64,000 nucleotides of DNA from Sphingomonas bisphenolicum (GTDB lineage Bacteria > Pseudomonadota > Alphaproteobacteria > Sphingomonadales > Sphingomonadaceae): assembly GCF_024349785.1 (NCBI RefSeq), contig NZ_AP018822.1:48112-112111 (forward strand), in the 5' to 3' direction. The notes beneath the pieces are model-generated. The model was not told the origin of the DNA. It ran no database searches and saw only the letters and a program-made list of their open reading frames with translations. This document shows positions 25,018 to 33,381 of this stretch, piece by piece; the stretch's first letter is position 1; each line of letters opens with the position of its first letter. A program made the position numbers and the translations under genes.

Positions 25018-25041
25018 GGCTGGCCAACGGGTGTTATTGAG

Positions 25042-25806
25042 TCAGGGCTGAAGGCTTTGGTCAAGCAATTTCATGGTGCTCATCTTTTTTCGCATGCTGT
25101 CGCCGCTCAGGGTTAGGCGGTGAGCGTTGTGGACCAGGCGGTCGAGGATCGCATCTGCCAGGGTGGGATCGCCGATAACCTCGAACCATTGATCCACCGG
25201 AAGCTGACTGGTGACGATGGTGGAGCCCCGACCTTGTCGATCGTCGAGGATTTCCAGCAGATCGCGTCGCTCTGTTGCCGTCAGGACTGAGAGCCCCCAA
25301 TCATCAAGGATGAGCAGTTCCGTACGTTCGATGGCTTTGAGAACGCGGGCATGTCGTCCGTCGCCTTTGGCTATGGCCAACATCTGGAACAGGCGGGGCA
25401 CGCGATGATAGACAACCCGGCGACCATCACGGCAAGCTTTGTTGCCCAGTGCGCAGGCGATCCAGCTTTTGCCCAACCCTGTTGGCCCTGTGATCAGCAA
25501 ATTTTCGTGCCGGTTGATCCAGCTGCCATCGATCAGATGCGCCATCACCGCGACATCAATGCCGCGAGGGCTGCGCATGTCGATATCTTCAACACAGGCC
25601 GCGTGGCGCAGGGCGGCAAAACGTAACCGCGTAGCCAGCTTCTTGGCGTCACGCTCTGCAGCTTCGCGATCGACGAGCAATCCCAGCCTTTCTTCAAAGC
25701 TGAGGCTTTCAAACGTCGCGCCAACGCGCCGCTGTTCATGAAGTGCCTTTGCCATACCGGAAAGCCCGATAGCCTCCAGACGGTCGCAAGTGGGATGGGA
25801 CAGCAA
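25042..25806 (-). CDS. istB: IstB, IS21 helper ATPase
   Basis: A DnaC-like AAA+ protein that selects target DNA and activates IstA. Walker A ITGPTGLGKSWIACAL spans about 105-120, Walker B TELLILDDWGLSVL follows, then a sensor segment STIVTSQLPVDQWFEVIGD and ADAILDRLVHNAHRLTLSG. 254 residues, complete. It starts 15 bp after the istA stop. Confidence 0.94.
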   Translation of the reverse strand: MLSHPTCDRLEAIGLSGMAKALHEQRRVGATFESLSFEERLGLLVDREAAERDAKKLATRLRFAALRHAACVEDIDMRSPRGIDVAVMAHLIDGSWINRHENLLITGPTGLGKSWIACALGNKACRDGRRVVYHRVPRLFQMLAIAKGDGRHARVLKAIERTELLILDDWGLSVLTATERRDLLEILDDRQGRGSTIVTSQLPVDQWFEVIGDPTLADAILDRLVHNAHRLTLSGDSMRKKMSTMKLLDQSLQP

Positions 25807-25821
25807 CAGTAATCTCCTCTG

Positions 25822-27411
25822 TCAGTGGTAATAGTTCTGGCCGCGGATGTTGCGGTGTTGCAGCGGCAGCTCTTCGGGGTCTGGTTCCAGGAAAGCCTGA
25901 TCAAGACCGGTCTTCAGGATCGAGCGGATGGATGCGACCGATCGGGCCTTGATGGCGACGGCCCGGCGGCATGCGGCATCGATCCGCCGGGGCTCGAAGC
26001 TTTTGGCCAACGACAGCACGCCCAGGCAGGTTCGGAAGCCTTGTTCGGGGTGCGGCCTGTCCTGCATTACGATATCGCAAAACGCAGCCACGGAGGGCCC
26101 CAGCTTTGCGGCGCTGTTCAGAATGCGCGTCGCGGACCATTCGGCATAGCGGCGGTGCGCCGACGGCATATGCTCGGCCGCCGTGACATGACTACGCCGT
26201 CCGGGATCGCGCAGATGGCTAGCGACGCGTTTGCCACGATGGAAGATTTCTACCGTGGCATGAGTAACCCGCGCGTCCACGTCCTGCCGGATCAAGTTGA
26301 ACGGCACAGAATACCAGCAGCGATCTACCTCGATGTGATAATCGGGGGCGACACGGGCCCGTTTCCAGCGCGCAAAGACATAGGGATCGGCGGGCAGCGG
26401 CTGCAAGTTCGGACGATCCAATGTGGCGAACAAATCAGCGCGACTGGCGCCATAGTCACGCATGACGCGCATGTTCAATTCGTCGAGCAATGGCCGGATG
26501 GCAGTGTTCAGCTCGGCTAGTGAGAAGAACCTGCGATTGCGCAACCTTGCCAGGATCCAGCGCTGGGCGACTTGCACGGCTACCTCGACTTTGGCCTTGT
26601 CTTTTGGCTTTCGCACGCGCGCCGGCAGGATTGCTGTGCCGTAGTACCCGGCCATTTCAGCATAGGTCCGGTTCAAGCCGGGATCATAGCGGTCCGGCTT
26701 AATCACAGCCGATTTCAGGTTGTCGGGTACGACCACCTTCGGCACACCGCCCAGATAGGCAAACATCCCCACATGGGCCGCAATCCAATCCTCCAGCCCT
26801 TCGCTGGCAACAGCCAAGGCGTAGGTATAGCTTGAGGCCCCCATCGCTGCGACGAACAGCTTGGCCGCTTTCACCTCACCGGTTGCCGGGTCAACGATCT
26901 CGATCGTGTCGCCGGAGAAGTCGACAAACACCTTTTCGCCGCCCACATGCGTTTGCCGCATGCTCGGCCGTACACGGCCTTTCCACGCGTCAAAGTGGGT
27001 GCAAAACCATGTGTAGCCAAATCCGTGGGGGTGCTGTGCCCGGTATTCCTGCCACAGCAACATGCGCGTGACCCCGCGCTTGCGCAGTTCCTGATCAATT
27101 ACGGCCCAATCCGGAACTGGCCGGTCTGGATCGGCCACGTCTGAAGCGTTCGGGAATAGCAGCAGCTCAAGGCTGTCATCATCCAGCCCCTCCGGCAGGG
27201 GCCAGCCCAGTCCAGCATCCCGGGCGCGCCGCAGGTACGTGCCCACACTCCCTTTCCCAAGCCCAAGCGAGGACGCAATCGCCCGCTCACTCAGCCCTTG
27301 GGCAAACTTCAATCGCAAAACGTCGCGAATACGGCGCATGGTCAAACGTCCTGTCGGCATTCCAATCCTCCTGTGTTTCAGGAGGCGGAGTAACTGCAGT
27401 TCGTTGGTCAT
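25822..27411 (-). CDS. istA: IstA, IS21 transposase
   Basis: A 529-residue DDE integrase-type transposase. It has an N-terminal helix-turn-helix (FAQGLSERAIASSLGLGKGSVGTYLRRAR) and a catalytic core with VFVDFSGDTIEI (first Asp), KVVVPDNLKSAV (second Asp) and RKPKDKAKVEVAVQVAQRW (Glu). A C-terminal beta-barrel region (DYHIEVDRCWYSVPFNLI) follows. The ATG at 27411 lies 3 bp from the innermost right-end repeat, so IstA may control its own promoter by binding the repeats. Confidence 0.94.
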   Translation of the reverse strand: MTNELQLLRLLKHRRIGMPTGRLTMRRIRDVLRLKFAQGLSERAIASSLGLGKGSVGTYLRRARDAGLGWPLPEGLDDDSLELLLFPNASDVADPDRPVPDWAVIDQELRKRGVTRMLLWQEYRAQHPHGFGYTWFCTHFDAWKGRVRPSMRQTHVGGEKVFVDFSGDTIEIVDPATGEVKAAKLFVAAMGASSYTYALAVASEGLEDWIAAHVGMFAYLGGVPKVVVPDNLKSAVIKPDRYDPGLNRTYAEMAGYYGTAILPARVRKPKDKAKVEVAVQVAQRWILARLRNRRFFSLAELNTAIRPLLDELNMRVMRDYGASRADLFATLDRPNLQPLPADPYVFARWKRARVAPDYHIEVDRCWYSVPFNLIRQDVDARVTHATVEIFHRGKRVASHLRDPGRRSHVTAAEHMPSAHRRYAEWSATRILNSAAKLGPSVAAFCDIVMQDRPHPEQGFRTCLGVLSLAKSFEPRRIDAACRRAVAIKARSVASIRSILKTGLDQAFLEPDPEELPLQHRNIRGQNYYH

Positions 27412-27414
27412 GCC

Positions 27415-27531
27415 TGCCCGCGATCGCGCGAAATCAGTGCCCGCGATCGTGTGAAATAGGTGCCCGGCTTCCCGTGAAATCGCTGCCCGCGATCAGATGA
27501 AATCAGTGCCCGCGATCACGCGAAACGCGCA
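27415..27531. repeat. IS21 right-end terminal repeats (five units)
   Basis: Five consecutive 23-bp units begin at 27415, 27438, 27461, 27484 and 27507, each starting TGCCCG and containing GAAA near the end. The last unit runs into the IS end. Confidence 0.82.
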
Positions 27532-27539
27532 GACCAGAA
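27532..27539. repeat. IS21 target-site duplication, right copy
   Basis: GACCAGAA, identical to 24919-24926. Confidence 0.92.
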
Positions 27540-29757
27540 AGCGCCGGCTTTCGGGGATCAGATCGTTTCTGATGAGTTTGAACTCGGCGCGGGTGAGGCC
27601 AAGCCCATCGATATAATCGACCTCCCGGCCATGCGGGTTGGGCAAGAGGATCTTGGTGGCGACCTGCTCCATGATGCTATGCGAGATGTCCGAGCGCAGC
27701 GCGTCGGCCGGGCTTTGCGTCCCGAAGACCAGAAACGCATTCTGCTTCCGGTATGTCTTGAGGCCATCCTGCGCGAAGGCGCGGAAGGCATCATCGCCCA
27801 GCGCCTTCCAGAACTCGTCGATATCGATTACGAGCCGGCGGCCATCGAGCAGGGCATCGATCCGGTGGAACATGTACATCATCAGCGGCGTGCGGATCTC
27901 GGGATTGTCGAGGAAATCCGTCATGTCGAAACCGATGAACCTGGCCTCGAGCGTCAACTCGTCGCGGTCATTGTCGAACACCCAGCCAAGCGCTCCGCCC
28001 CGTGACCATTTCTCAAGCCGTGCCCCGATACCTTCCGGATCACGTTGTCCGAGCAATTGGCGTAGCGCGAGGATGGACCGTTCTTCCGGGGGAAGGCGCC
28101 CGATCGAGAGGATGCCCTCGTCGATCATCCGCTCCTGCGTGACGCCGAGCTGGATGCCCGAGGGGGTCACCAGATGCCGGATCAGCCTGCCGAGGAAGAC
28201 GATATTGCCCGGGGTCTGCTCGAGCGCGCGGAGCGGAGCGAAGCCTGTCGGCACGCCGTTACGCAGCGCCAGATACGTGCCACCGGATGACCGTACATAG
28301 ATTTCGGCGCCTCGGTCCTTGTCGATGAAGATCTGCTGCGCGCCGGTTTTCTCGAGCTGCGCCATCAGGAAATTCTGGACGACAGTCTTGCCGCCTCCCG
28401 ACGGACCGATGATCAGCGTATGGCCGAGATCGTTCACATGAAAATTGAAGTAGAAGGGGGACTGAGCCGCGGTCTTCATCAAAGCGATGGCAGCGCCCCA
28501 ATGATTGCCCTCCGCCTTGCCGGCAGGAAAGGTGTGGAAGGGGGAGAGAGCGGCGAAATTGCGCGACGTGATCGCCGCCGGCCGCGCACGCCACGCAAAG
28601 TTGCCCGGAAGCTGCGACCAGAAAGCGGCTTCCAGCGCCGGGCCTTCCCGCGCCGAGACCAGACCGGCATCGGCGAGCGCAGCCCGTGCCGTCGAAAGAT
28701 TTTCGGCTAGGCGTTTCTGATTTTCACCGAAGACCGCGAGCGAGAAATGATGCTCGCCCAGGACAAAGCGATTGCTCTGCAGATCGTCGGCCGCGTCCGC
28801 CAACTCAAGCGCCTGACTTGCAGCGGCATCCTCGGTCGATGCCATCTGGTTCTGGCGCCGCCGCAGGCGCTCGGAGGCCCGCGCCTTGCCCATGAACGCA
28901 AAGGACTGCGTGACAACGAACGCGAAGTCCTGGCTAAGGAGCGCGTTCATCTGGCCGGGTCGCGTCATGGCCGGATATTCGCGGATACCGAACAGACCGA
29001 CAAAGCGGCTCGTATCATGCGCGCGCACCTCGACCGTCTCGCGGCCGAAGATCACGCGTTCCCCATAGATGGCGGAACCGAGATGGCCGCGGACCAGCGG
29101 CACTCTGCCGGCGCGGCCCATCATTACCAGCTCGAGCACCTCGAGCGGTTGGGAGAACATCAGGCCGTTATGCTCGTAGAGGTGCAGACGCCGAGGCCGG
29201 CAGCGTGCGAGGAGCTTCTCGATATCGCGCGCCTTGTCCTCGAAGCGTGCGAGCTCATCCTCGTCCACCTCGGTCCCTTCCTTGCGTGCCGACGCCAGAC
29301 GGCGAAGCAGCACGCCGGTGCGGTCGGCCGATCCCACGGACGGGCGCATGATCAGGGTGAGGTACAGTTCGTTGACAAACATCCGCTTGGCGGTGACGCG
29401 CGCACGATATTTTGCATCGAGGTCGGCCGCAAAAGCCGAGCGGAACTCGCCTTCGGGATAGTCCGTGATCGGCCGGCGAACGATGTGGGTCCAGATCGCG
29501 AGGCGGTCGTCGGCAATATTGCGCAGCGTACCGTTGAGCTTCTCGTGCCAGTCGTTGAGATGGACAGGGTCGGCGGTTTCAAACGCCATGCCTTCGAGCT
29601 TGAACATCATCATGAGGTCGCGCCCGTCGAGCGCGATGACGTTCTCGTCGATATGGCGCGCATAGGGCAGGTAACGCGCCGGGTCGGCCTCTTGTTTGAG
29701 GATCCGCCATGGCGTGCGGGCTGTCGCTCCGCTCAATGCGCTGGCCCGGCTAGCCAC
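27532..29757 (-). pseudogene. virB4: virB4 secretion ATPase, N-terminal 92% (cut by IS21 element)
   Basis: VirB4 is the essential ATPase for pilus assembly and transfer. This part carries the N-terminal CagE/TrbE domain (IDENVIALDGRDLMMMFKLEGM, LNGTLRNIADDRLAIWTHIVRR), Walker A LIIGPSGGGKTVVQNFL near residue 450, and Walker B RRLVIDIDEFWKAL, ending at IPESRRFLV. The frame then reads into the IS (CAFRVIAGTDFI) and stops at 27493, so the last 64 residues are lost. Removing the IS gives an 805-residue protein of normal length. I start at the GTG at 29757, which overlaps virB3 by 8 bp; the frame is open to 29898. Confidence 0.9.
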
Positions 29758-30085
29758 GTGCGAAGCCCGGGCGCTTCGCCCCGTCGATCGGCAGGGGAGA
29801 GTAGGAGCTGCCGCCCCACCAGCCGCGGTTGCGGCAGCGCGCCTTGGTCGTCGTCCACAGCCACAGCAGTCGAAACGCGTTGGCGTCGTGCCGGACAATC
29901 AGTCGGGCAATCGTCAGAAACGCACCGGCCAATGCGAAAGCGTAGAGCGGGTTGCCGGTGATGATGAGGGTCAGGCACGCTGCCAGCGCGATCGGCAGCG
30001 ATGCCTCGATCGGTACGCCCAACCACATCGTTGGTCGGGTCACGGCCAGGAAGAGTGTCTCTTCCCTAAGCTTTTCGTCGTCCAT
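29750..30085 (-). CDS. virB3: VirB3 inner-membrane protein
   Basis: A 111-residue protein with MDDEKLREETLFLAVTRPTMWLGVPIEASLPI, the VirB3 start pattern, and two transmembrane helices (about 25-60). It works with VirB4 and VirB8 at the inner-membrane complex. Start at the ATG 30085, 10 bp after the virB2 stop. The longer frame to 30160 overlaps virB2. Confidence 0.9.
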   Translation of the reverse strand: MDDEKLREETLFLAVTRPTMWLGVPIEASLPIALAACLTLIITGNPLYAFALAGAFLTIARLIVRHDANAFRLLWLWTTTKARCRNRGWWGGSSYSPLPIDGAKRPGFARG

Positions 30086-30095
30086 CGCGGCGCAC

Positions 30096-30437
30096 TCACG
30101 CGCCGCCGGTGATGGTATCGACGATCCACTGCGCGCTGAACACGATGAAGATACCGACAATGACCGTCACGAGGAGACCGAGGCTGGCACGGCCCGTGAA
30201 GAACATGAAGCCGACGATGACGACCGCGATCACCGCGATCGTCTTGGCAAATGTGCCGGTCAGCCAGGTCTTGATATTCTCGGCCATCGACGTGACGCCA
30301 TCGGCCGCCTGGGCATGCGCGGGGTCGCTCAGCAGCATCGAAACCAGGATGGCGGTGGCGATGAGCGCCAGCGTCTGGACGAAAGCGCGGCGACGTGGCG
30401 GGAGCCAGATCGATATGGTCGAAGCGGGAATTGTCAT
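30096..30437 (-). CDS. virB2: VirB2 major pilin
   Basis: A 113-residue pilin precursor with a long signal (residues 1-43, ending AHAQA) and two hydrophobic helices in the mature part (AKTIAVIAVVIVGFMFFTG and LGLLVTVIVGIFIVFSAQWIVDTI) separated by a short polar loop. This is the normal T-pilin layout. ATGA overlap with virB1. Confidence 0.92.
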   Translation of the reverse strand: MTIPASTISIWLPPRRRAFVQTLALIATAILVSMLLSDPAHAQAADGVTSMAENIKTWLTGTFAKTIAVIAVVIVGFMFFTGRASLGLLVTVIVGIFIVFSAQWIVDTITGGA

Positions 30438-31117
30438 TCGGTCGGTCCTTCTCTCGATGCCGGCGTCCCGTCACCAAACACCATCATCGAGGCGGTTTGG
30501 GCGCCTGCGGAAATGTCCCAGGACCGCGGTGCTTTCACCGCCGTCTGCACAATGCGAGGCTCCTGGATTGGCGTTTCGGATGCGGGTATTGGAGGGGTGG
30601 ACCTGGCCGAGCCTGCGCCGGTTGGCGCCAATCCCCTGATCGCGGGAATAATGACCGCAGAGCTCGCATAGACTCTCGCCACATAGCCGTTGCCAAAGCC
30701 ACGGGCCTGACTTCCGGTATTGTACATCGAGAGAGCAACGGAGATCGCGCGATCGGACGAACCCTGGGTGCGCGCCGCGTCAAGAAAGTTGCTCGACAGG
30801 ACCCGCGCTGCTGCGGCGAGATTGCGACAGGGATCGAATGTGTCCTCGACCGAGAGACCCAGCCATCGAAGATTGGCGCTGTTGATCTGCCCGAGGCCGA
30901 GGTCGATATTATATCCCTTGGCGATCAACGATCGGGCGATCCGGGCGGCCGCCGCAGGCGTCGCGGGTCTTTCGGGTCGGATGCCGCGGGCGTTTACGCC
31001 GATGGCCAATGTGTCGAACTTGCTTTCGGTATGCACGACGGAAACCAGTGTTTCCGGCGCGACCGATGGCGCGCATTGCTGCGCGAGGGCAACGACGCTG
31101 GCCAGTTGCAGGATCAT
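30434..31117 (-). CDS. virB1: VirB1-like lytic transglycosylase
   Basis: This periplasmic muramidase opens peptidoglycan for channel assembly. The SLT fold is seen in VSVVHTESKFDTLAIGVN (catalytic Glu31), YNIDLGLGQINSANLRWLGLS and the later AISVALSMYNTGSQARGFGNGYVARVY. A proline-rich C-terminal tail of about 60 residues follows, as in many VirB1 proteins. The N-terminal hydrophobic stretch LQLASVVALAQQ is short for a signal peptide. 227 aa. Confidence 0.9.
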   Translation of the reverse strand: MILQLASVVALAQQCAPSVAPETLVSVVHTESKFDTLAIGVNARGIRPERPATPAAAARIARSLIAKGYNIDLGLGQINSANLRWLGLSVEDTFDPCRNLAAAARVLSSNFLDAARTQGSSDRAISVALSMYNTGSQARGFGNGYVARVYASSAVIIPAIRGLAPTGAGSARSTPPIPASETPIQEPRIVQTAVKAPRSWDISAGAQTASMMVFGDGTPASREGPTE

Positions 31118-31476
31118 TGTGAACCCATTCTGGCTGGATACGGGGCCGGCGTAACGCGCTCGATATTGGCAAGCGAATAGGTTTGTTGCCGACCATCGGC
31201 AAACGTCATCACGACACGGCGGCGGGTGGCGGAGTCACGGTCGTAAACCTTGGTCTTCGCGACACCGCCGCCGCTACAGCCGGGAAAGGAGCCGCCGGTC
31301 GCCAGCTTTTGCCAAAGCTTGGTCATCGGGGGGATGCACGCGCCGTATTGCATCGCACCGCCCGGATTTGCGAGGCAAAGCAGAACCTGGCAGCCAAGAT
31401 CGTTGGCTCGCGCCGGAACCGTCTGGGCGGACATCGCCACGAACGGCACGGCAAGGGCGATGTGCAGGCGCTGCAT
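31114..31476 (-). CDS. Secreted cysteine-containing protein, first gene of the transfer operon
   Basis: A 120-residue protein with a signal peptide (MQRLHIALAVPFVAMSAQTVPARA) followed by NDLGCQVLLCLANPGGAMQYGACIPPMTKLWQKLATGGSFPGC, a conserved Cys-rich motif seen beside VirB1 genes in related operons. The end ADGRQQTYSLANIERV looks beta-stranded. Function unknown; a periplasmic partner of VirB1 or the pilus is likely. ATGA overlap with virB1. Confidence 0.65.
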   Translation of the reverse strand: MQRLHIALAVPFVAMSAQTVPARANDLGCQVLLCLANPGGAMQYGACIPPMTKLWQKLATGGSFPGCSGGGVAKTKVYDRDSATRRRVVMTFADGRQQTYSLANIERVTPAPYPARMGSQ

Positions 31477-31577
31477 CCGATTTCTCCGCTTTTCAGCGCC
31501 GCTGCATTAAAAATGCTCCGACCACTTTCCGTTGAAAATCACCTCTCTTTTGAACCCGGCGCGGCAAATTCGGGCAA

Positions 31578-31595
31578 TCCCCCCACAAGGGGGGA
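31578..31595. terminator. G/C hairpin in the luxR-virB intergenic region
   Basis: TCCCCCC and GGGGGGA flank an ACAA loop, 7 bp perfect. It lies in the 240-bp gap (31477-31716) between the LuxR gene and the transfer operon, both on the - strand. It could end the luxR transcript. The rest of the gap shows no gene and presumably holds the operon promoter. Confidence 0.4.
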
Positions 31596-31716
31596 GCGGA
31601 CGAACAAAGGATGGCAAGGGCGTAGAAATGGAAGTCGGCGTTGATGGCCAACGACCCTAGGAGCCTCAAGTCAAAACGACCTGAAGTGCTGCTCGCTATT
31701 GTGAGAGGCGGCGCTA

Positions 31717-32475
31717 CTAGACGAGCGCGTCGATGTTCAGATGTCCGTCTCGCACGGCGCGAAGCACGAGCTGGGTCCGACGACGCACGCCGTATCGCCG
31801 GCGTGCACCTTCGACATATTCATGAACAGTATCGCGGCTCAACCCCAGTATCTGTCCGATCTCCCAGTCGCTCTTGCCCTGTGCCACCAGATCAATGCAG
31901 TCGATCTGGCGCGGGCTGAGCGCTATCGGCACGTTTGCCAGTTCATCTGGACCGAGAAGGGTTCGAGCCTGGTCGAACGCAACGGTGCCAATCAATCGGG
32001 CGGAGAGAAGGTCCGGGCTTGAAATATTGTCATCGCCCTGACGCGCTATGGTGAACATCGCGTCGGGCTCGTCGTGCATCCTGATCGGCATGGTGAACCC
32101 AGATGCCAGTCCATGTGCGCGACCCCGTTCAAGGATCGACCGCTGGCGAGCATTGGGCGCGATATAATCGCCGATCTGATCCCAGGTGAGCCCGGAGACG
32201 GTTTTGACGCAAGCGGCGTGAACCGGATCCTCAAGATAGAGACGTGACTCCAGGATTTCCTCGATCCAACGCACCGGATAGGTGGTTATCAGCAGGGCTT
32301 TGCGGGTGGTCCGCTTCAAGTCGACATTGTGCACCAATGCGAACCAACGGAATCCGAACTGGCGCACAATCGCATCAAGCAAGGATTTGAGCTGATCGAG
32401 CGTTGTCGCCTGCCGGCATTCTGCTTCGAATGCGGTGATATCGCCCAAGCGGCCGGCATCTTCGAGACTGCTCAT
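31717..32475 (-). CDS. LuxR-family regulator with autoinducer-binding domain
   Basis: A TraR/LuxR-type transcription factor of 252 residues. The ligand domain shows TTYPVRWIEEILESRLYLEDPVHAAC and GLTWDQI. The Trp, Asp-Pro and second Trp of acyl-homoserine-lactone receptors are kept, but the Tyr four residues after the first Trp is Ile, so ligand choice may differ. The GerE helix-turn-helix is SPRQIDCIDLVAQGKSDWEIGQILGLSRDTVHEYVEGARRRYGV. No luxI-like synthase is in the window. It lies directly upstream of the virB genes and likely regulates them. I use the ATG at 32475; 32493 is possible. Confidence 0.85.
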   Translation of the reverse strand: MSSLEDAGRLGDITAFEAECRQATTLDQLKSLLDAIVRQFGFRWFALVHNVDLKRTTRKALLITTYPVRWIEEILESRLYLEDPVHAACVKTVSGLTWDQIGDYIAPNARQRSILERGRAHGLASGFTMPIRMHDEPDAMFTIARQGDDNISSPDLLSARLIGTVAFDQARTLLGPDELANVPIALSPRQIDCIDLVAQGKSDWEIGQILGLSRDTVHEYVEGARRRYGVRRRTQLVLRAVRDGHLNIDALV

Positions 32476-32477
32476 AG

Positions 32478-32492
32478 TGCGAACGATTCGCA
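32478..32492 (-). promoter_or_regulatory. Short dyad at the luxR start
   Basis: TGCGAA-CGA-TTCGCA sits directly upstream of the ATG at 32475. It may be an autoregulatory site but is only 6 bp per arm. Confidence 0.25.
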
Positions 32493-32634
32493 TTTTGTTT
32501 GCGGCTTCGTCCAGTCACCGTTCGGCGAAGCCATTGAAAAACAAGACCGGCTGCCTCCAGCACCCAACTCCCCGCAAGAAAAGCACAGGTCGTCTTTAAC
32601 ACGAGCCGACCGATGCGATGATGAAAGGGCGCGC

Positions 32635-32664
32635 GTGACACTTTACCTTCGGGCAAAGTGTCAC
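32635..32664. promoter_or_regulatory. 10-bp perfect inverted repeat in the divergent luxR / winged-helix promoter region
   Basis: GTGACACTTT (32635-32644) and AAAGTGTCAC (32655-32664) are separated by 10 bp, so the arms are one helical turn plus apart, as for a dimeric repressor operator. The 32476-32739 interval has no gene. The site is 160 bp from luxR and 76 bp from the + strand gene. Confidence 0.55.
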
Positions 32665-32739
32665 AGCCGACAAAATGATGAAAATCTGCGGCAAAGGGGA
32701 TTCACTTCACCCCCTATATGTGCTTGATTCAATCCTGTT

Positions 32740-33306
32740 ATGTTGCACGCTCCGATCATTGGCGACGGCCGCCCGCAACTGGATATGCCCTGCTTGCTGG
32801 AGATGCTTGCGCGGTCCTCGTCTCGACCGCGCTACGCTTTCATGGTGCTCAACCTCATTGCACAGGTTTCCCGATCCGATGGCAGCGCGGGGCCGTTAGT
32901 GGCCAAGGGCGGCGGCCTCATTCCTTTGCGTGACTGGCTTTGTGATGCGCTCACCCCGATGGGGCAGCGTGACCCCCGGCGCGTTGCCCTGGAAGAGCGG
33001 ATACGCAGCGATCTGGCAATGTCAGGCGCATTGCCCGCCAACGTCGATCAGGCGACGGCAATCGTCGACGACGCCATCCGTGAGCAAGTGCGGGCGTCGG
33101 GAAAAACGAATGTGAGCCGGGCAGTATCCGAACTCGTGCGCGCTGGCTTGCTCAAGCGGCACTATCAGGGCTATTGTGTCGATCATCATAATCGCGGTGC
33201 GCAGCGCCAAGCCGTATATGTTCTGGCAGGGTGCGCGCGGGGTCTCATCGGCGGCCGACAAGACCAGCCGAGAGCGGTTCCAAGGCAGGCAGAACTGGCG
33301 TTCTAA
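32740..33306 (+). CDS. Probable winged-helix DNA-binding protein (188 aa)
   Basis: Not matched to a named family. The middle part TAIVDDAIREQVRASGKTNVSRAVSELVRAGLLKRHYQGYCVDHHNRGAQRQAVYVL looks like a winged helix: helix, turn, recognition helix, then a beta wing. The first 60 residues are helical (PCLLEMLARSSSRPRYAFMVLNLIAQVSRS), and the last 25 are disordered. It is divergent from luxR with a strong dyad between, so a regulator or a plasmid-backbone protein acting at that dyad is plausible. No ribosome site is evident at the ATG. Confidence 0.5.
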   Translation: MLHAPIIGDGRPQLDMPCLLEMLARSSSRPRYAFMVLNLIAQVSRSDGSAGPLVAKGGGLIPLRDWLCDALTPMGQRDPRRVALEERIRSDLAMSGALPANVDQATAIVDDAIREQVRASGKTNVSRAVSELVRAGLLKRHYQGYCVDHHNRGAQRQAVYVLAGCARGLIGGRQDQPRAVPRQAELAF

Positions 33307-33381
33307 TCGCCTGGGAACTGGCCAAATTTAACATAACTACTATTATCAATCTTTGATTTCCGGCCCTTGTTATTTCGGCTC

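Larger units (their letters stand above)
24927..27531 (-). mobile_element. IS21-family insertion sequence (complete, 2605 bp)
   Basis: The ends are TGCGC[A/G]TTTCGCG read inward on both sides. GACCAGAA is duplicated outside each end (8 bp). Inside each end are tandem copies of an approximately 23-bp motif, the multiple terminal repeats typical of IS21. istA and istB are intact and transcribed on the - strand, the same direction as the transfer operon. It is inserted in virB4 between the codons for RRFLV and KQGHD. Confidence 0.95.

Noticed and set aside
24027..25064. Single 345-codon - strand frame running across IS66 end, virB5 and the IS21 end
   Set aside because: It is a chance fusion through two IS ends; the real unit is the virB5 fragment from 24722.
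29700..29898. Longer virB4 start in the frame to 29898
   Set aside because: It would overlap virB3 by about 150 bp and translates to Arg/Ala-rich non-family sequence.
28747..29961. 404-codon + strand open frame opposite virB4/virB3
   Set aside because: Shadow of virB4; no ribosome site and no recognisable protein features.
32740..33306. Replication initiator as identity for the winged-helix-like gene
   Set aside because: No iterons were found near it and the sequence lacks recognisable Rep motifs, so I left it as a possible DNA-binding protein.
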